Source: Paraphaeosphaeria minitans (taxonomy: Eukaryota > Ascomycota > Dothideomycetes > Pleosporales > Didymosphaeriaceae). From it: 64,000 nucleotides of DNA. The stretch spans positions 4,340,001 through 4,404,000 of the forward strand of contig WJXW01000002.1 in the NCBI GenBank assembly GCA_015832175.1, read 5' to 3'. Shown here piece after piece: positions 25,813-42,290 of the stretch. Position numbers and translations under genes: made by a program. The notes beneath the pieces are model-generated. The model worked only from the letters and a program-made list of their open reading frames with translations. It searched no databases and was not told the origin of the DNA. The number at the start of each line of letters is the position of its first letter. The first letter of the stretch is position 1.

Positions 25813-25821
25813 ATCTGATAA
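25813..25821 (+). promoter_or_regulatory. iron-repressor GATA site, 474 bp upstream of ABC transporter
   Basis: The plus strand reads ATCTGATAAG, again an exact ATCWGATAA match, in opposite orientation to the site at 25424, so each site points toward its own gene. Confidence 0.6.
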
Positions 25822-26294
25822 GATTCTGCGTTTGTTGTGCATCACTGCCTGCAGCCACCCGTTCCTCTGGCGCCGGTGACAGATTCGTTCAGGGCCACGA
25901 TCCACATGGCAGCCTCCAACGCTAAAACTGCCTGCTTGGCTGCGCTTGTGCAGCCCACCATTAAGCTGGTCATTAAGCTGGCCATCAACGTACTGCGTTC
26001 GATCGAATAGACATACCTATCAATTTGGATATGTTCAATCACTCTCGCCATCGGGGCGCCGCTTTAAATACCTAAACTACCTAGTACCCTCCCTGGCCCC
26101 CTGCCAAGTCTTAGCGAACAGCGTGCTTCGCATCCCCAGAGTCGATTACATCACGTTTGCTCCATCTCCGAGTCAGTACGGGTTTCGCGTGATCTGCGCG
26201 CCGAATAACACTTGCCCCGGCCACGGAACACATCGACATGGACTACAGGAGCTGACATACGTCCTTCTCCAGCTTCGTTCATCGATAGGACGTC

Positions 26295-29200
26295 ATGGAA
26301 CCCATGCAGGCGCTCCCTGGCAACCCCCAGGCACCACCACTCCTTGGGGATACCCTCGCCGCCCCTGAATCTGAAAGCCAACTATTGCTTGCTTCTGAAA
26401 ACGGTGACAGCAGCTCCTCGTCGCGCAGTTCGCAATGGGAAGGGCACGTCGACATCGCGTCTCTCCACACGGTCCAAGGCCATCCCGAGCCACGCGGCAT
26501 TGGTTTGATCCGACAGAAGTTCATCAAGCAAATTCTTGGATTGAATCCGTTCAGGACCTCTTATTTCTCTCTCTACAAGCCATTGACGGATTTTCAGTCC
26601 AGAGCAATCCTATGTTTCGGATGTTTCTTCTCTATTGCATGTGGCATACCTATACCTTTGATTGGAGTCATCTTAGGGAAGATCATCAACAACTTTCCCC
26701 CACGCGAAGATGAACTTAAGCTGCGCCTGGTGCAGCTCATGTCCATGGCTGTGATGTACTTCGCGGTGGCATGGGGATCAACGGTCTGCTGGGCGCTGGT
26801 AGGCGAAAGAGTTTCGAGAAAGACACGCGAGCAGCTCGTCGAAAGGAGTCTGGGAATGGACCTCACCTATTACGATACCGTTTCACCCGACATTACAAAT
26901 ATTCTCACCGAAAAGACGCAGACGATTCAGCTAGGAACTTCCGAAAAAGTTGGTGTATTCCTGACGTCCATCAGCTACTTCATCGCTGCGTTCAGTGTTG
27001 GATTCACACTCAATGCTAGGCTCACAGCTGTCATGTAAGTTTCACACTCCCTAGCTGTACTACACTGCCATCGCGCGTACACGTATGAGTACCATTACCA
27101 CTCTGTTTGGCTTTTCTCATCGTTGCATCAACTTACATGATTCAGGTTCGCTACTGTCATACCTGCTATGACCATCGTCGTTGTTTGCGGGACTCACTTC
27201 GTATCAAAATTCTCGAGGCAAGCCAGCTCCTTCACCGAGAAAGCCACTTCAGTTGCCGAGAGCGCATTAAAAGGCGTGCAAATTGTGCAAGCATTCGGAG
27301 TAGCGGAACGACTGGCAGAGGACCATGTAGACTTTCTCCGCAAAGCTCTCCGAGCCGGCCTTCGCAAAAGCATCATCGGTGCCGGTATGCTAGGGAGCGT
27401 GTACTTTATTGCGTACGCCGCAAATGCATTAGCTTTCTGGTACGGCGACAAGCTCCGCAATGGGAGTGCTGAGGCCGGTACCATCTACGCCGTTGTCTTT
27501 TTAATATTGGATGCGTCTTTCGTCGTTGGGGCTGTCGGTCCCTATATCCAAACATTCGCTCTAGCTGCAGCGGCAGGACAGGCTGTGTTTGATATCCTCG
27601 ACTATCCGGTCGCCGATATCGATGTATACTCGACTAAAGGCCAGATTGTTGGGAAAGAAAGTTTCAAGAAGACCATTACTTTACGAGATGTTTCATTTGT
27701 TTATCCTGCACGCCCTACCGAGCGCGTCCTTCAAAATGTCAACCTTCAGATTGCACCCGGAAAGGTTACAGGCCTGGTTGGTCCGTCAGGCTCCGGGAAG
27801 TCGACCGTTGCCACTCTCCTCCTCCGCCTATACGATCCGTCTGCGGGCTCTGTATTATTAGGTGACGATGATTTGAAAGACCTCAACGTCAAGAGTCTTC
27901 GTTCCCAGATTGCTCTGGTGACCCAAAGTTCCACTCTGTTCACCGGGACAATACTGGATAACATAAGGCTTGGGTTGCCTTCAGATGAAGATATCTCGGA
28001 AGAGGAGGTGGTTGCAAGGTGCAAGGCCGCCGCCGAAGAAGCTTACTGTGATTTCCTCGAACACCTACCGGACGGTTTGTATACGCAGATCGGGTCGGGT
28101 CACCATTCCCAGCTCTCGGGAGGGCAAAAGCAACGCATCGCACTTGCACGTGCGCTAGTTGGAAACCCGGCACTGCTACTTCTGGACGAGTACACCAGCG
28201 CTATGGATGCTACGAGTGAAGCCATGGTTCTAGAAAACCTTCGTCGAAGTTCTGCTGCATCTGGAAGGACTACTATCATCATTGCCCACCGACTTGCCAC
28301 TGTCAAAGATGCTGATCGTATTGTTGTAATGAAGGATGGTGATGTTGTGGAAGAAGGACGACACGATATTCTCACCATCGGGAATGGGCTCTACGCTGAG
28401 CTTATACGCGCCCAGAAATTTGACAAGAAACCTACACTATCGTCCGCTTCCTCCTTCATATCTAGCTCCGGCCGCAGAAAGGAGACTGCAACACCTCTGA
28501 AGGCTTCGCGAGACAACAGTGCCTCCCGAAATCCCTCAGCACCCGATACAAAGCAAGATAATTCCGCGCTACAATTGATTAGGAGGTGTTTCGCTTTGAG
28601 TCGTAACGAGACCCCGGCCATAGCGATTGGGCTCAGTGCGTCTGTATTGAGCGGCGCTATATCTATTGGCGAGGCTTACATCTTTGGTAACCTCGTGGAG
28701 CTACTCAACAGCACGTCGGACGTCTCCGGCCTGATCGCAAAATTTTGTCTTCTGTTCTTCGGCCTGGCTATCATCGCTCTACTCTCACGCGTAATCGGTG
28801 GTAGCGCTTTCGGGTTTGTGTCAGAGAACCTGGTGCTTCGTACACGCGATGTATCTTTTCGCACGGTGCTAATGCAAGACATCGCATGGTTTTCCAGACC
28901 AGGTCACTCTCACCACGCATTGATGGCAAAGCTCAACATGGACAGCGGGCACATCAGCGGGCTATCGGGAGTCATCCTGGGGACCTTCTTCTCTATCGCG
29001 ACTTCTGTCGTCGGTGGTATGATTTTAGCACATATTGTCGCATGGAAAATCGCCATCGTTCTGTTGGCCGCAGTGCCAGTCATGCTACTTGCCGGATTCT
29101 TCCGCTTGCGTATACTTGCTAAAGCTCAAGAAAGACACGAAACAGCGTACAACTCAGCCGCTGCTCTAGTACGTAATCTCCTAGGAAATGAGGTTTCGCA

Positions 29201-30466
29201 AAATTTTGCATAGGTTTTGCATCCGCTGGGTACATCTTCGTATATGTAATTGTTTGCTGACATTCACAAACCCAGGCATCCGAGGCCTGTTCCGCCATAC
29301 AGACAGTTGCCGCTTTGGGACAAGAACGAGATTTCCTCGATAGATATCAAGCTGCCATTCAAAAACCATACGACGAGGGCCTTCGTTTCAACGTGCTTGG
29401 CAGCATGATCTTAGCATTCTCATTGTCTGTCACTTACTTCGTATATGCTCTAGCCTATTGGTGGGGCTCAAAACAAGTGCGTGCGGGCAACTACGGTCAG
29501 AGAGACTTCTTCATTGTTCTTCCCGCACTGCTATTCTCAGCACAGGCTGCCGGACAGCTATTCAGTCTCGCACCCGAAATCACCCGGGCCAAGACAGCAG
29601 CGCAAAATATATTTGCACTACATGATGAGAAGCCTACCATTATTGAATCCGTAATGACCACGGAGCCCTATCAAAATGGAGCCAGTCCCACTCATGGAAG
29701 CGCGAACGGATCAGGTTCCAACGTTCTGGGCGAAGTCGAGTTTCGTGGAGTGAGCCTGCGCTATGCCACGCGGCCTGATGTGGCCGCTTTGAACGACGTA
29801 TCATTTACGATACGTCCAGGAGAATATGTCGCATTCGTGGGACGGTCTGGCGCGGGTAAATCCAGTACAGTACATCTGATTGAGAGGTTCTTTGACCCTA
29901 CAGCTGGCAGCGTCTTCGTCGATGGTGAAGACATCCGCAATGGCGACGTAAAGCTTCATAGAGCTAGACTAGGGTTAGTCGAACAGGAACCTGACTTGTT
30001 TCCTGGGTCTATCAAGTTCAATATCGGACTGGGCAATGTCGGCTCGGAGCCCACAGAAAAAGCCATCATCGAGGTGGCAAAGAAGTGCGAACTCCACGAC
30101 TTTATCATGAGTCTGCCGGAAGGTTACAGCACTGAAGTTGGTGCCCATGGGTCGAAGCTATCGGGTGGCCAAAGACAGCGACTGGCCATTGCTCGAGCCT
30201 TGATCAGGGATCCCGAGATTCTGCTCTTGGACGAAGCGACTTCGCAACTCGACGCCAACACCGAGCGCGATATTCGTAAAGCGATTGCAGCGGCCTCGAA
30301 GGGGCGGACCACCATCATGATTGCCCATCGATTGGCAAGTGTACAACACGCAGACTGCATATTTGTCTTCGAAGGTGGCAAGATCGTGGAGCAGGGACGG
30401 CACGATGAGCTAGTGTCGATGAGCGGCATTTATGCGGGTATGGTTGCTGCTCAGGAGTTGGACTGA
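26295..30466 (+). CDS. ABC-B (MDR-type) full transporter of the siderophore cluster
   Basis: Three exons: 26295-27034, 27146-29168, 29276-30466; introns of 111 and 107 nt keep phase; 1,317 aa, the usual size of a fungal TMD-NBD-TMD-NBD transporter. After a Ser-rich cytosolic N-terminus, TMD1 starts near residue 105 (ILCFGCFFSIACGIPIPLI). NBD1: Walker A GPSGSGKST (about 459), signature LSGGQKQR (about 569), Walker B LLLLDEYTSAMD, H-loop IIAHRLA. TMD2 covers roughly residues 740-1010. NBD2: Walker A GRSGAGKSS (about 1112), signature LSGGQRQR (about 1217), Walker B LLLLDEATSQLD, IAHRLA. NBD1 has DEYTS where most members have DEATS, but the catalytic Glu is kept in both. Divergent from the NRPS and followed by the ornithine monooxygenase. 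SitT-like ABC-B genes occur in other fungal siderophore clusters; export of the siderophore or a by-product, or compartment transfer, is inference. Confidence 0.92.
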
Positions 30467-30778
30467 GCTCCTTGTATAACATACGTCTTCTCATGTCCAG
30501 ATTTCTTTATTCTTTATCAAGCTCTGTACAACAGTTGTACATACAAAACAACGTATATGTACTTTTGTGTCTGTTAGTCATCGAAAGGCACCGAGTTTCC
30601 TTTGTCAATGAGCAGTTGCAGCAGCCGCATCCGTCACCACACACGCTCTGGTGCACACCTTCAGCATCTTGAATACTAGCCATGCAAGGCAGTAGGGCCG
30701 AGACGGGGGGTGCCTTGCATGATGCATTGCGACGCTCTTGCGCATACCCATCTCGGCGACAGCTCGGCTCATACAAGG

Positions 30779-30787
30779 ATCTGATAA
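30779..30787 (+). promoter_or_regulatory. iron-repressor GATA site 1 upstream of sidA-type gene
   Basis: Exact ATCTGATAA, 16 bp (start to start) from the next copy; 778 bp before the monooxygenase ATG. Paired sites of this kind favour GATA-factor binding (inference). Confidence 0.65.
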
Positions 30788-30794
30788 AATTTTC

Positions 30795-30803
30795 ATCTGA
30801 TAA
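30795..30803 (+). promoter_or_regulatory. iron-repressor GATA site 2 upstream of sidA-type gene
   Basis: Exact ATCTGATAA in the same orientation as the copy at 30779, forming a close tandem pair. Confidence 0.65.
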
Positions 30804-30920
30804 CTTGGTAGTGCGCATCTCCGCCAATAGCAAGCCGCTGCGCCGTCGGCTAAGGCTTCGATCAACACCATCCCACGCAAATCAGCACTATCTTGGAAAG
30901 GCGTTGCGAAGAATTTGATC

Positions 30921-30929
30921 TTATCTGAT
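30921..30929 (-). promoter_or_regulatory. iron-repressor GATA site 3 upstream of sidA-type gene
   Basis: The minus strand reads ATCAGATAA, the W=A variant of ATCWGATAA, 636 bp before the monooxygenase ATG. Confidence 0.6.
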
Positions 30930-31528
30930 CCGGCGCCCTCACCATCTCGTCGTTCAGCCGAAAGATCCCTACGTCGTCCTGCAGGCTGGCATGCGCGACC
31001 TCGGAGTGTCGACAGGCTGGGCCGTCGCAGAGCCGTGTTGTACCATCGTACAGCTTAGTACCCTGCGGAGCGAGATGCCTAAAAAATGATGGCCGTGCCG
31101 GGTGGGTCGATTCCATCTTTCGGTGCAATTAGGTACAAGAGTAGTGGAGCGCCTTCTCACCCCAAGGCTGCTTCTGCCGTGGGTGTGAGAAAGTATTCAA
31201 ACCAAGGCTGTATCTTATACCTGGTATTGCTGCACCAATCGCCTCAATCCGCAACTCCAAACGGTATGTCAGGTCGTGGTGTTGTCTACCTGCCCTAGTC
31301 GCTCCTAGCACGTCATCGACACCGAGTACTGTATGCCATTGTATGGCTGCTAACGCCTTGCTTCAGACTGCCGCACTGGCACTGGAAGTGGAAGATTGAT
31401 TGCTGAGACAATCGACATCTGTTGCGGATACAGCACAGTGCTGCCAGTACACCTTAGCCGGCCTGTCAAATCATCAGGTGAGCAAACATTGCTCTAGATA
31501 CCCTTTGACGCGATGCCAACGCTTATAG

Positions 31529-33329
<1,801 letters not shown>

Positions 33330-34274
33330 TGGGAGAGGTGGTCTAGAGGTGTGAGGGTTGAGCTCTGGCGCCGTGAGACATGGGAGGCTATTCATGGATT
33401 GGCATATGGAGAGCGTCCGCGATCTGGGACACTGTTTACATATGGATTGGCAAACGGAGAGCAACACTATTCATGGATTGGCAAATAGACAGCGTCCGTG
33501 ACCTGGGACACGGTTCATCGATTGGCAAACGGAGAACATCCGTAGGTAACGTGGGATAGGTGACGGTGTAGTGCCCAATGCCCTCTACCTATGGTGTTGG
33601 ACGAACAAACGACTGAGCTCGCAATCGTTTCACTCTGTTTGCACTGCGCAGGGCCTTCACGCAGATGTCAGAAACATGTAAAAGCAAGTTCTGACGCGTC
33701 TGCTAGTCCCCTCGGGGCATCCTAGATCCTACCTAGGCACGACATCCTTCGCGAGGCCACAGTTCCGTCTGCACGGCCCGCTTTGGGCACCTTCATGTTA
33801 GGGACCTGTGGCTGAGCGTCCGCAGTGAGTGATGGCGCACATGGGTTGACTGATGCGCTGTTGCGTCGTGTCTAGTAGGTAGGGTCCGCGGGCGTAGAGT
33901 CACAGCCAGCAATGAATCGAGTTTTGGCGGGACCCAGGCCGTGACAAAGACTGAGAGGTGCAATCGCAACCGCATCTGGGGTTGCGCTCATGGCTCAGAC
34001 AGACGGTGGCGGGCGGGAGATTGGAGATTCAGGTGCTTGGCAGGCTGCGCTGGGCCACGGCTGCGGCATCACACTGGGAGTCTTGTCCACGCCCGACGTC
34101 CCTGGTTGCAATTCTCCACTCCTCGGCGCCCTCGAAACCTGCACCTTCTCTCCACGCCCGCGTGTGCTCCTGCGTGCCCTCTCCTCTCCTCTCTCCTCCT
34201 CTCCAGCCAGTCCGTGAGCGCTAAGTTGGACTTCACGGCGGCTGATTTAGGCTGCGGCACCTCCAACGCCCCCC

Positions 34275-34310
<36 letters not shown>

Positions 34311-34551
34311 AACCCAGCGCGCTGCCAGCTCTCCTCGTCGAGTCCCTCGCACCCACGTTTTGCGCCTTCGCTCGCTCCCTCACTGCCGCCCTACGTTTAC
34401 TGTCTGCCACGCCCTCTGTCGCCATCGCCCGCTGACGTAGCACCCCTCCTCGCCCAGTCGCGCATTTCGGAATGCTCTGCGCCCAGCTGAGCCCGTCGTC
34501 TTAACCTCGCCTACGCCCCGTCCGCCGACCGCACGCTGCCCTGCACCCGCT
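33330..34551. other. intergenic between sidA-type gene and YAK1
   Basis: Starts with degenerate repeats (33391-33545), then a 1 kb stretch with no convincing gene. Its last part (about 34180-34550) is C-rich and probably is the YAK1 promoter and 5' UTR; it contains a short run of four CCGCCCAC-like units at 34273-34310. Confidence 0.5.
33391..33545. repeat. degenerate direct repeats, each with an inverted CCAAT box
   Basis: Four copies of a unit around TCATGGATTGGCAAACGGAG. ATTGG cores are at 33398, 33446, 33477 and 33521. A longer version extending through GCGTCCGNGANCTGGGACAC occurs twice, about 79 bp apart. Lies just downstream of the ornithine monooxygenase gene. Confidence 0.8.
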
Positions 34552-37583
<3,032 letters not shown>

Positions 37584-38638
37584 TGCGAGAAATTCTAGTT
37601 TGTACATTTCATTCGGTTGTTGATGCGCAGTTGCATCGACATAGCTTGACCTATATTCGATCTTGGACACTCCGATACCCAGGCATTCGTACCCTTCTCG
37701 GAAGCTCACCTTGATCGAGAGCACGATCATACCGCACGAGAGGCCTACAAATACCAGTCGCGCTGGATGTCGCCGGTGACAGGCGCCCGGTGTGCGCAGC
37801 GTCCAAATTGCATCGATTTTCATATTATACGCAGCGGGTGTACGTGGAGATGAGTCAAACATTCGGTATCTTTGGGGACGACTAGTAGCATCAGCAAACA
37901 GGTACGGGTTGCGGGCACAGTGGGACATATCAGGCGAGGTGGGCGGGTGGTTGGACGGGATGGATAAGTCAAGCCAGGCTGTACTGGAGCTTGGCGCAAA
38001 TTGTTGGCTCGTATGACTCTGACACGTAGGGGCCATGGTAAAACACGTCTTTTTCGGGTTTCTTGCGGTTCCTGCTTGACAGAGGAGGAGGGGATCCGGC
38101 AGACTGCCTGGCCTGGTGGGAGGCGGTGCCTTGTACTTTTACCAGCATTCATATGGATATTTTGATGGCTGTCGCGCGAGTGCTGACAGCCCGACTGTCG
38201 GGCTTGGGCATCTTCTCTTTTTTCCTTTACTGCCTCGAGGCTTGACGTGCATCATGGTCATGCTATTTGACGATAGCCAGGTGAAGGGGTAGACATAGTC
38301 CATGAGCGATGCGTGCGAAATGATTTTGATTGGACATCTGGTCTCGACGGATCAAATATGGCCTGGGTATCTGTGCAATGGTCTTCAGTCAAGACTGTGC
38401 ATGCGATTCATGGTATATGGAAGTAATGTGTATCTGTGTGAGAACTGCCATACTTCGGAGGTGGGGTGAGGCGCACTTGGCCCGTGCGCCTCGCGCCTCC
38501 CACTTCGAATTTTGACTTGAAGCAGGTGCTACCGAAAACCTACGAGGCCCGCGCAGCTCGCCCACTACCCGCTCCCCGCTTGCGCGACACTTTTCTCGAA
38601 CGTCCCGACGACCACACCACTTCGAGAACACCGCCAAC
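37584..38638. other. intergenic between YAK1 and eIF3c
   Basis: The 3' region of YAK1 and the eIF3c promoter/5' UTR, both on the plus strand. The long minus-strand frame 36954-38036 mostly overlaps the YAK1 Gln-rich tail and shows no domain. Nothing else recognised. Confidence 0.5.
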
Positions 38639-41381
38639 ATGTCGTCACGTTTCTTCTCGCGCGGAGACAGCGACAGCGAGAGCTCCAGCTCGGAAGAGGA
38701 GGAGCTCTACTCCGAGGAGGAGAAGTCCCAGGAGGAAGAGTCTGAGGAAGAGTCCGACGAGGAAGAGTCGGAAGACGACTCGGATTCTGACGACGACGCA
38801 CAGGGAGCCAACCGTTTCTTGAAGGGTGGCGTGAGCGATGACGAGAGCGACGAGGACGAGGGCGCCAAGGTGCTCAAGAGCGCAAAGGACAAGCGGTTCG
38901 AGGAGCTGGAGGGCACCATACGGCTCATCGAGAACGCCGAGAAGATCAACGACTGGGCCGTCATCCAAGAGCGTGAGTACACCACGGGCACAACCGCAGT
39001 CGCAACCTAGGCTTGTCAAGCGGGGAACGGTGCTAACATGCGGTGCAGAGTTCGACAAGCTGAACCGCCAGATCCCCGCGCTCATCCGCCAGAACGATGG
39101 CCGCGTGCCCAAGATGTACATCCAGGCCATCGCCGACCTCGAGACCACCATGAACGAGACGCTCGAGAAGCAGAAGGTGTCCCCCAAGAAGATGAACGCC
39201 ATCAACACCCGTGGTCTGAACGCCGTCCGCCAGAAGATCCGGAAGAACAACAAGGAGTACGCCAAGGACGTCGATGCGTACAGGGCGGACAAGGACGCCT
39301 TCATGCGCGAGGAAGTCATTGAGGAGAAGCCCAAGACCAAAAAGAAGTCGACTACCACTGCACAGTTGTCCGCACAGGACATCGCTGATGCGGATGACGA
39401 TGGCTTCACTGTTGTTGACGGCCGTGGAAAGGCGGTGCAGTACACCCCGGAGAGCATCCTCAAGCACCTGCGTTCCATTGTGGAGCAGAGAGGTCGCAAG
39501 AACACAGACCGCATGGAGCATATCCGTACATTGGAGAAGCTCTTCGATGTTGCTGTGAACGACTACCAGAGAGTCCGCGTTCTTTTGACGCTCATCTCTA
39601 CGCGATTCGATCTAACTTCCGGCACCGGTAGCCAGATGGTACAGGAGCAGTGGAAACTGTGAGTTTGACCGACAGATCCTGCTTGGATAATGGCTAACAG
39701 TATACAGCGCACAGCAAGAGTTCAACAAACTCCTGGAGACGCTCGAAAGCTCCAAGGAGATTGTCGTGATCGAGGGTGCGGAGGAGTGGGAAGACGACGA
39801 CAAGCAGCCCACCATCACCGAGGGCGAGATCTTGAAGATTCCCGGCAGTGTTGTGTCGTTCGTAGAGAGGTTGGATGACGAACTCACCAGGTCGCTGCAG
39901 CACATCGATCCCCATACCTCCGAATACATTGACCGTCTGACTGACGAGGGCTCTCTGTACGCTTCGCTGGTCCGCGCACTTGCGTACGTCGAGAACCTGA
40001 AGAAGAGGGCGGGATTGAACGTGCCGCAAGAGTCCGTGAACCGCGTCATCATGCGACGGTTGGAGCATGTCTACTTCAAGGTAAGGCACCCCTACATAAT
40101 AATATATGTTCATGCTAACGTACGCAGCCCTCCCAAGTTGTCACAATCCTCGAGAACAACACCTGGAACGCCCTCCCCGCCAGCGTTGACTCTGAGGTCA
40201 CTCCTCGCTCCACTGCCGACGATACCGCTTCTCTCGTCCAGACGCTCTGCACATACCTCTTCGGGAAGTCCGAAGGCATCATCCGTGCCAGGGCTATGCT
40301 GTGCCAGGTCTACTTTCTGGCATTGCATGACCAGTACTACAGGGCTCGTGACCTGATGCTCATGTCCCATCTCCAGGACACCATCGGCAACTTCGATGTC
40401 AGCACACAGATCCTTTTCAACCGCGCACTGGTCCAAATAGGCTTGTGTGCATTCCGCGCAGGCTTGGTCTACGAGGCACAGACATCGCTGCAGGAGATCT
40501 GCGGCAGCAACAGGCAGAAGGAGCTCCTCGCACAGGGCCTGCAAATGCAGCGTTTCACTCAGATCTCTCCCGAACAGGAGCGTCTCGAGCGCCAGCGACA
40601 ACTGCCGTTCCACATGCACATCAACCTCGAGTTGCTAGAGTGTGTCTACCTTACCTGCTCTATGCTTCTTGAGATCCCCCTCCTCGCACAGATTGGCTCT
40701 TCCCCCGACATCCGGAAGCGCGTCATCAGCAAGACCTACCGCCGCCTCTTAGAGTACCATGAGCGCCAGATCTTCACCGGCCCGCCAGAGAATACGCGCG
40801 ACCACGTCATGCAGGCCTCCAAGGCGCTCTCGGCCGGCGAGTGGCAGAAGGCCGCCCACTACATCAACAGCATCAAGATCTGGGAGCTCATGGCCGACAG
40901 CGAAAAGATCAAGGAGATGCTGTCCGCGCAGATCCAGGAGGAGGGTCTGCGGACGTACCTCTTCACGTACGCGCCCTTCTACGACACACTCGCCGTGTCC
41001 ACTCTCGCGTCCATGTTCGACCTCCCCGAGCGCAAGGTCAGCGCCGTCGTGTCACGGATGATTTCCCACGAGGAGCTCGCGGCTGCGCTGGACCAGGTCA
41101 ACAGCGCCATCATTTTCCGCAAGGGCGTCGAGCTCTCCCGGCTGCAGACGCTGGCGCTCAGCCTGTCGGACAAGGCGAGCGGACTCATCGAGTCGAACGA
41201 GAAGACGCTCGAGCAGCGGACACAGGGCACAGCGAACGCCTTCGAGAGGCAAGGCGGGCGCGGTGGCCGTGGTGGCCGCGGTGGTGGGCGCGGTGGCCGA
41301 GGCGGCATGGGCGGCCGCGGCGGGGGCGGAAGGAATCAGCAGTTCACGGGCGGTGCGCTTGGACGCGCTATCCAGGCGTAG
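38639..41381 (+). CDS. NIP1: translation initiation factor eIF3 subunit C (NIP1)
   Basis: Core subunit of eIF3, which binds the 40S subunit, eIF1 and eIF5 during start-codon selection. Four exons: 38639-38972, 39049-39658, 39708-40080, 40128-41381; introns of 76, 49 and 47 nt keep phase; 856 aa, matching the family (about 860). The N-terminus is very acidic and Ser-rich (residues 8-65), the known eIF1/eIF5-contacting tail. The middle has the family stretch [20 protein letters not shown]. The C-terminal PCI region (about 590-770) includes [21 protein letters not shown]. It ends in an RGG/Gly-rich tail (about 815-845: [18 protein letters not shown]) followed by ALGRAIQA. The tail is coded by a GGC/GGT-rich repeat. 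No residue is obviously missing. Confidence 0.97.
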
Positions 41382-41449
41382 AGTGCGGGTTAGCGGGTCG
41401 TCCAAGGATTGCATTGCGTGGCGTGGCATGGCATGGCATGGATTGATGA

Positions 41450-41487
41450 AGGGAGGAAGGGAGGAAGGGAGGAAGGGAGGAAGGGAT
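41450..41487. repeat. (GGAAGGGA)n microsatellite
   Basis: Purine-only octamer repeated more than four times in the 3' flank of eIF3c. Confidence 0.9.
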
Positions 41488-42120
41488 TTTACATGGATGG
41501 CGTCTCTCTTTTTTCAAATGTATGACCGGACTCGACGCCCGGGTATGGTAATGCCGATATGCCACGGTACGGTAAGGTACGGTAGAAGGAAGGAAGGAGG
41601 TCGGTGCAGCTCAAATTTTTGCAAAAGTTCAAACCATGTCCTTGTCCATGTCCTTTTGCGCGTGCGATTTGGGGAGGGGAAGGGACGGGAGGGGGCCGCG
41701 GTCAAGCGTCGTCAGTTAGTCTCCACGCCTTGCCCATCTTCGGTGCACGGAAAACACAGCCGTCACGCCATCTTCCCTCCCCGTTGTCCACGCCGCGGAA
41801 GAGGGAGCCTCGTCGTGGATGGGTAGCGAAGATGGATGGGGTGTTGCGTGGCTGTGGTGTTATTCTCTAGACTAGGTAGGTACTAGTTAGTTGGGAAGCC
41901 TCACTTGATCCCTTCGCATGCCAGGCTGTAGATGGTCTAAAAGCTGGGACGAGAGGCATGCACTGCTACATCGCAAGCACAAAGGCAAAAACCCCGCAAA
42001 AAATAAATCAAAATCAATTGAAACAATGCATAATAGGGTAGGGTAGGCTACCCAAGGTATCGCGCGCGCACAAAAGGAAAAGCAGTACATGCCACGTGTG
42101 AGAGCTTCTCGCACGATGTA

Positions 42121-42159
42121 ACGGAAACGGAAACGGAAACGGAAACGGAAACGGAAACG
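42121..42159. repeat. (ACGGAA)n hexanucleotide repeat
   Basis: About six and a half perfect copies. On the minus strand the frame reads as an alternating Arg-Phe tract, which is not a gene. Confidence 0.9.
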
Positions 42160-42290
42160 CCTCGCCCTCAGCCCCAGTCCCAGTGGTATCAATATCGGTT
42201 CACGCTCGCCGCCATGCGCCTTCGTTTTCGGAGTGTGGTATAGCACGATGCAGAGCGATGCGGACGTCCCAGCCCTCGCCATACAGACAT

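Larger units (their letters stand above)
24883..26294. other. divergent promoter region between NRPS and ABC transporter
   Basis: This 1.4 kb region separates the divergently transcribed synthetase and transporter. It holds two exact ATCWGATAA sites (25424, 25813). Frames at 25003-25512 and 25277-25879 (+) have no domain and probably are not genes. The arrangement suggests a shared iron-responsive control region (inference). Confidence 0.7.
41382..42290. other. convergent intergenic region rich in simple repeats
   Basis: Between the convergent eIF3c and LITAF-type genes. It contains (GGAAGGGA)n at 41450-41487, a GGCATG-type run near 41418-41440, GGTACGGTA repeats at 41572-41586 and (ACGGAA)n at 42121-42159. 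Frames here are low complexity and probably not genes. Confidence 0.6.

Noticed and set aside
25003..25879. Plus-strand frames in the NRPS/transporter promoter as possible extra cluster genes
   Set aside because: Arg/Ser-rich with no hydrophobic or domain pattern, no convincing splice extension.
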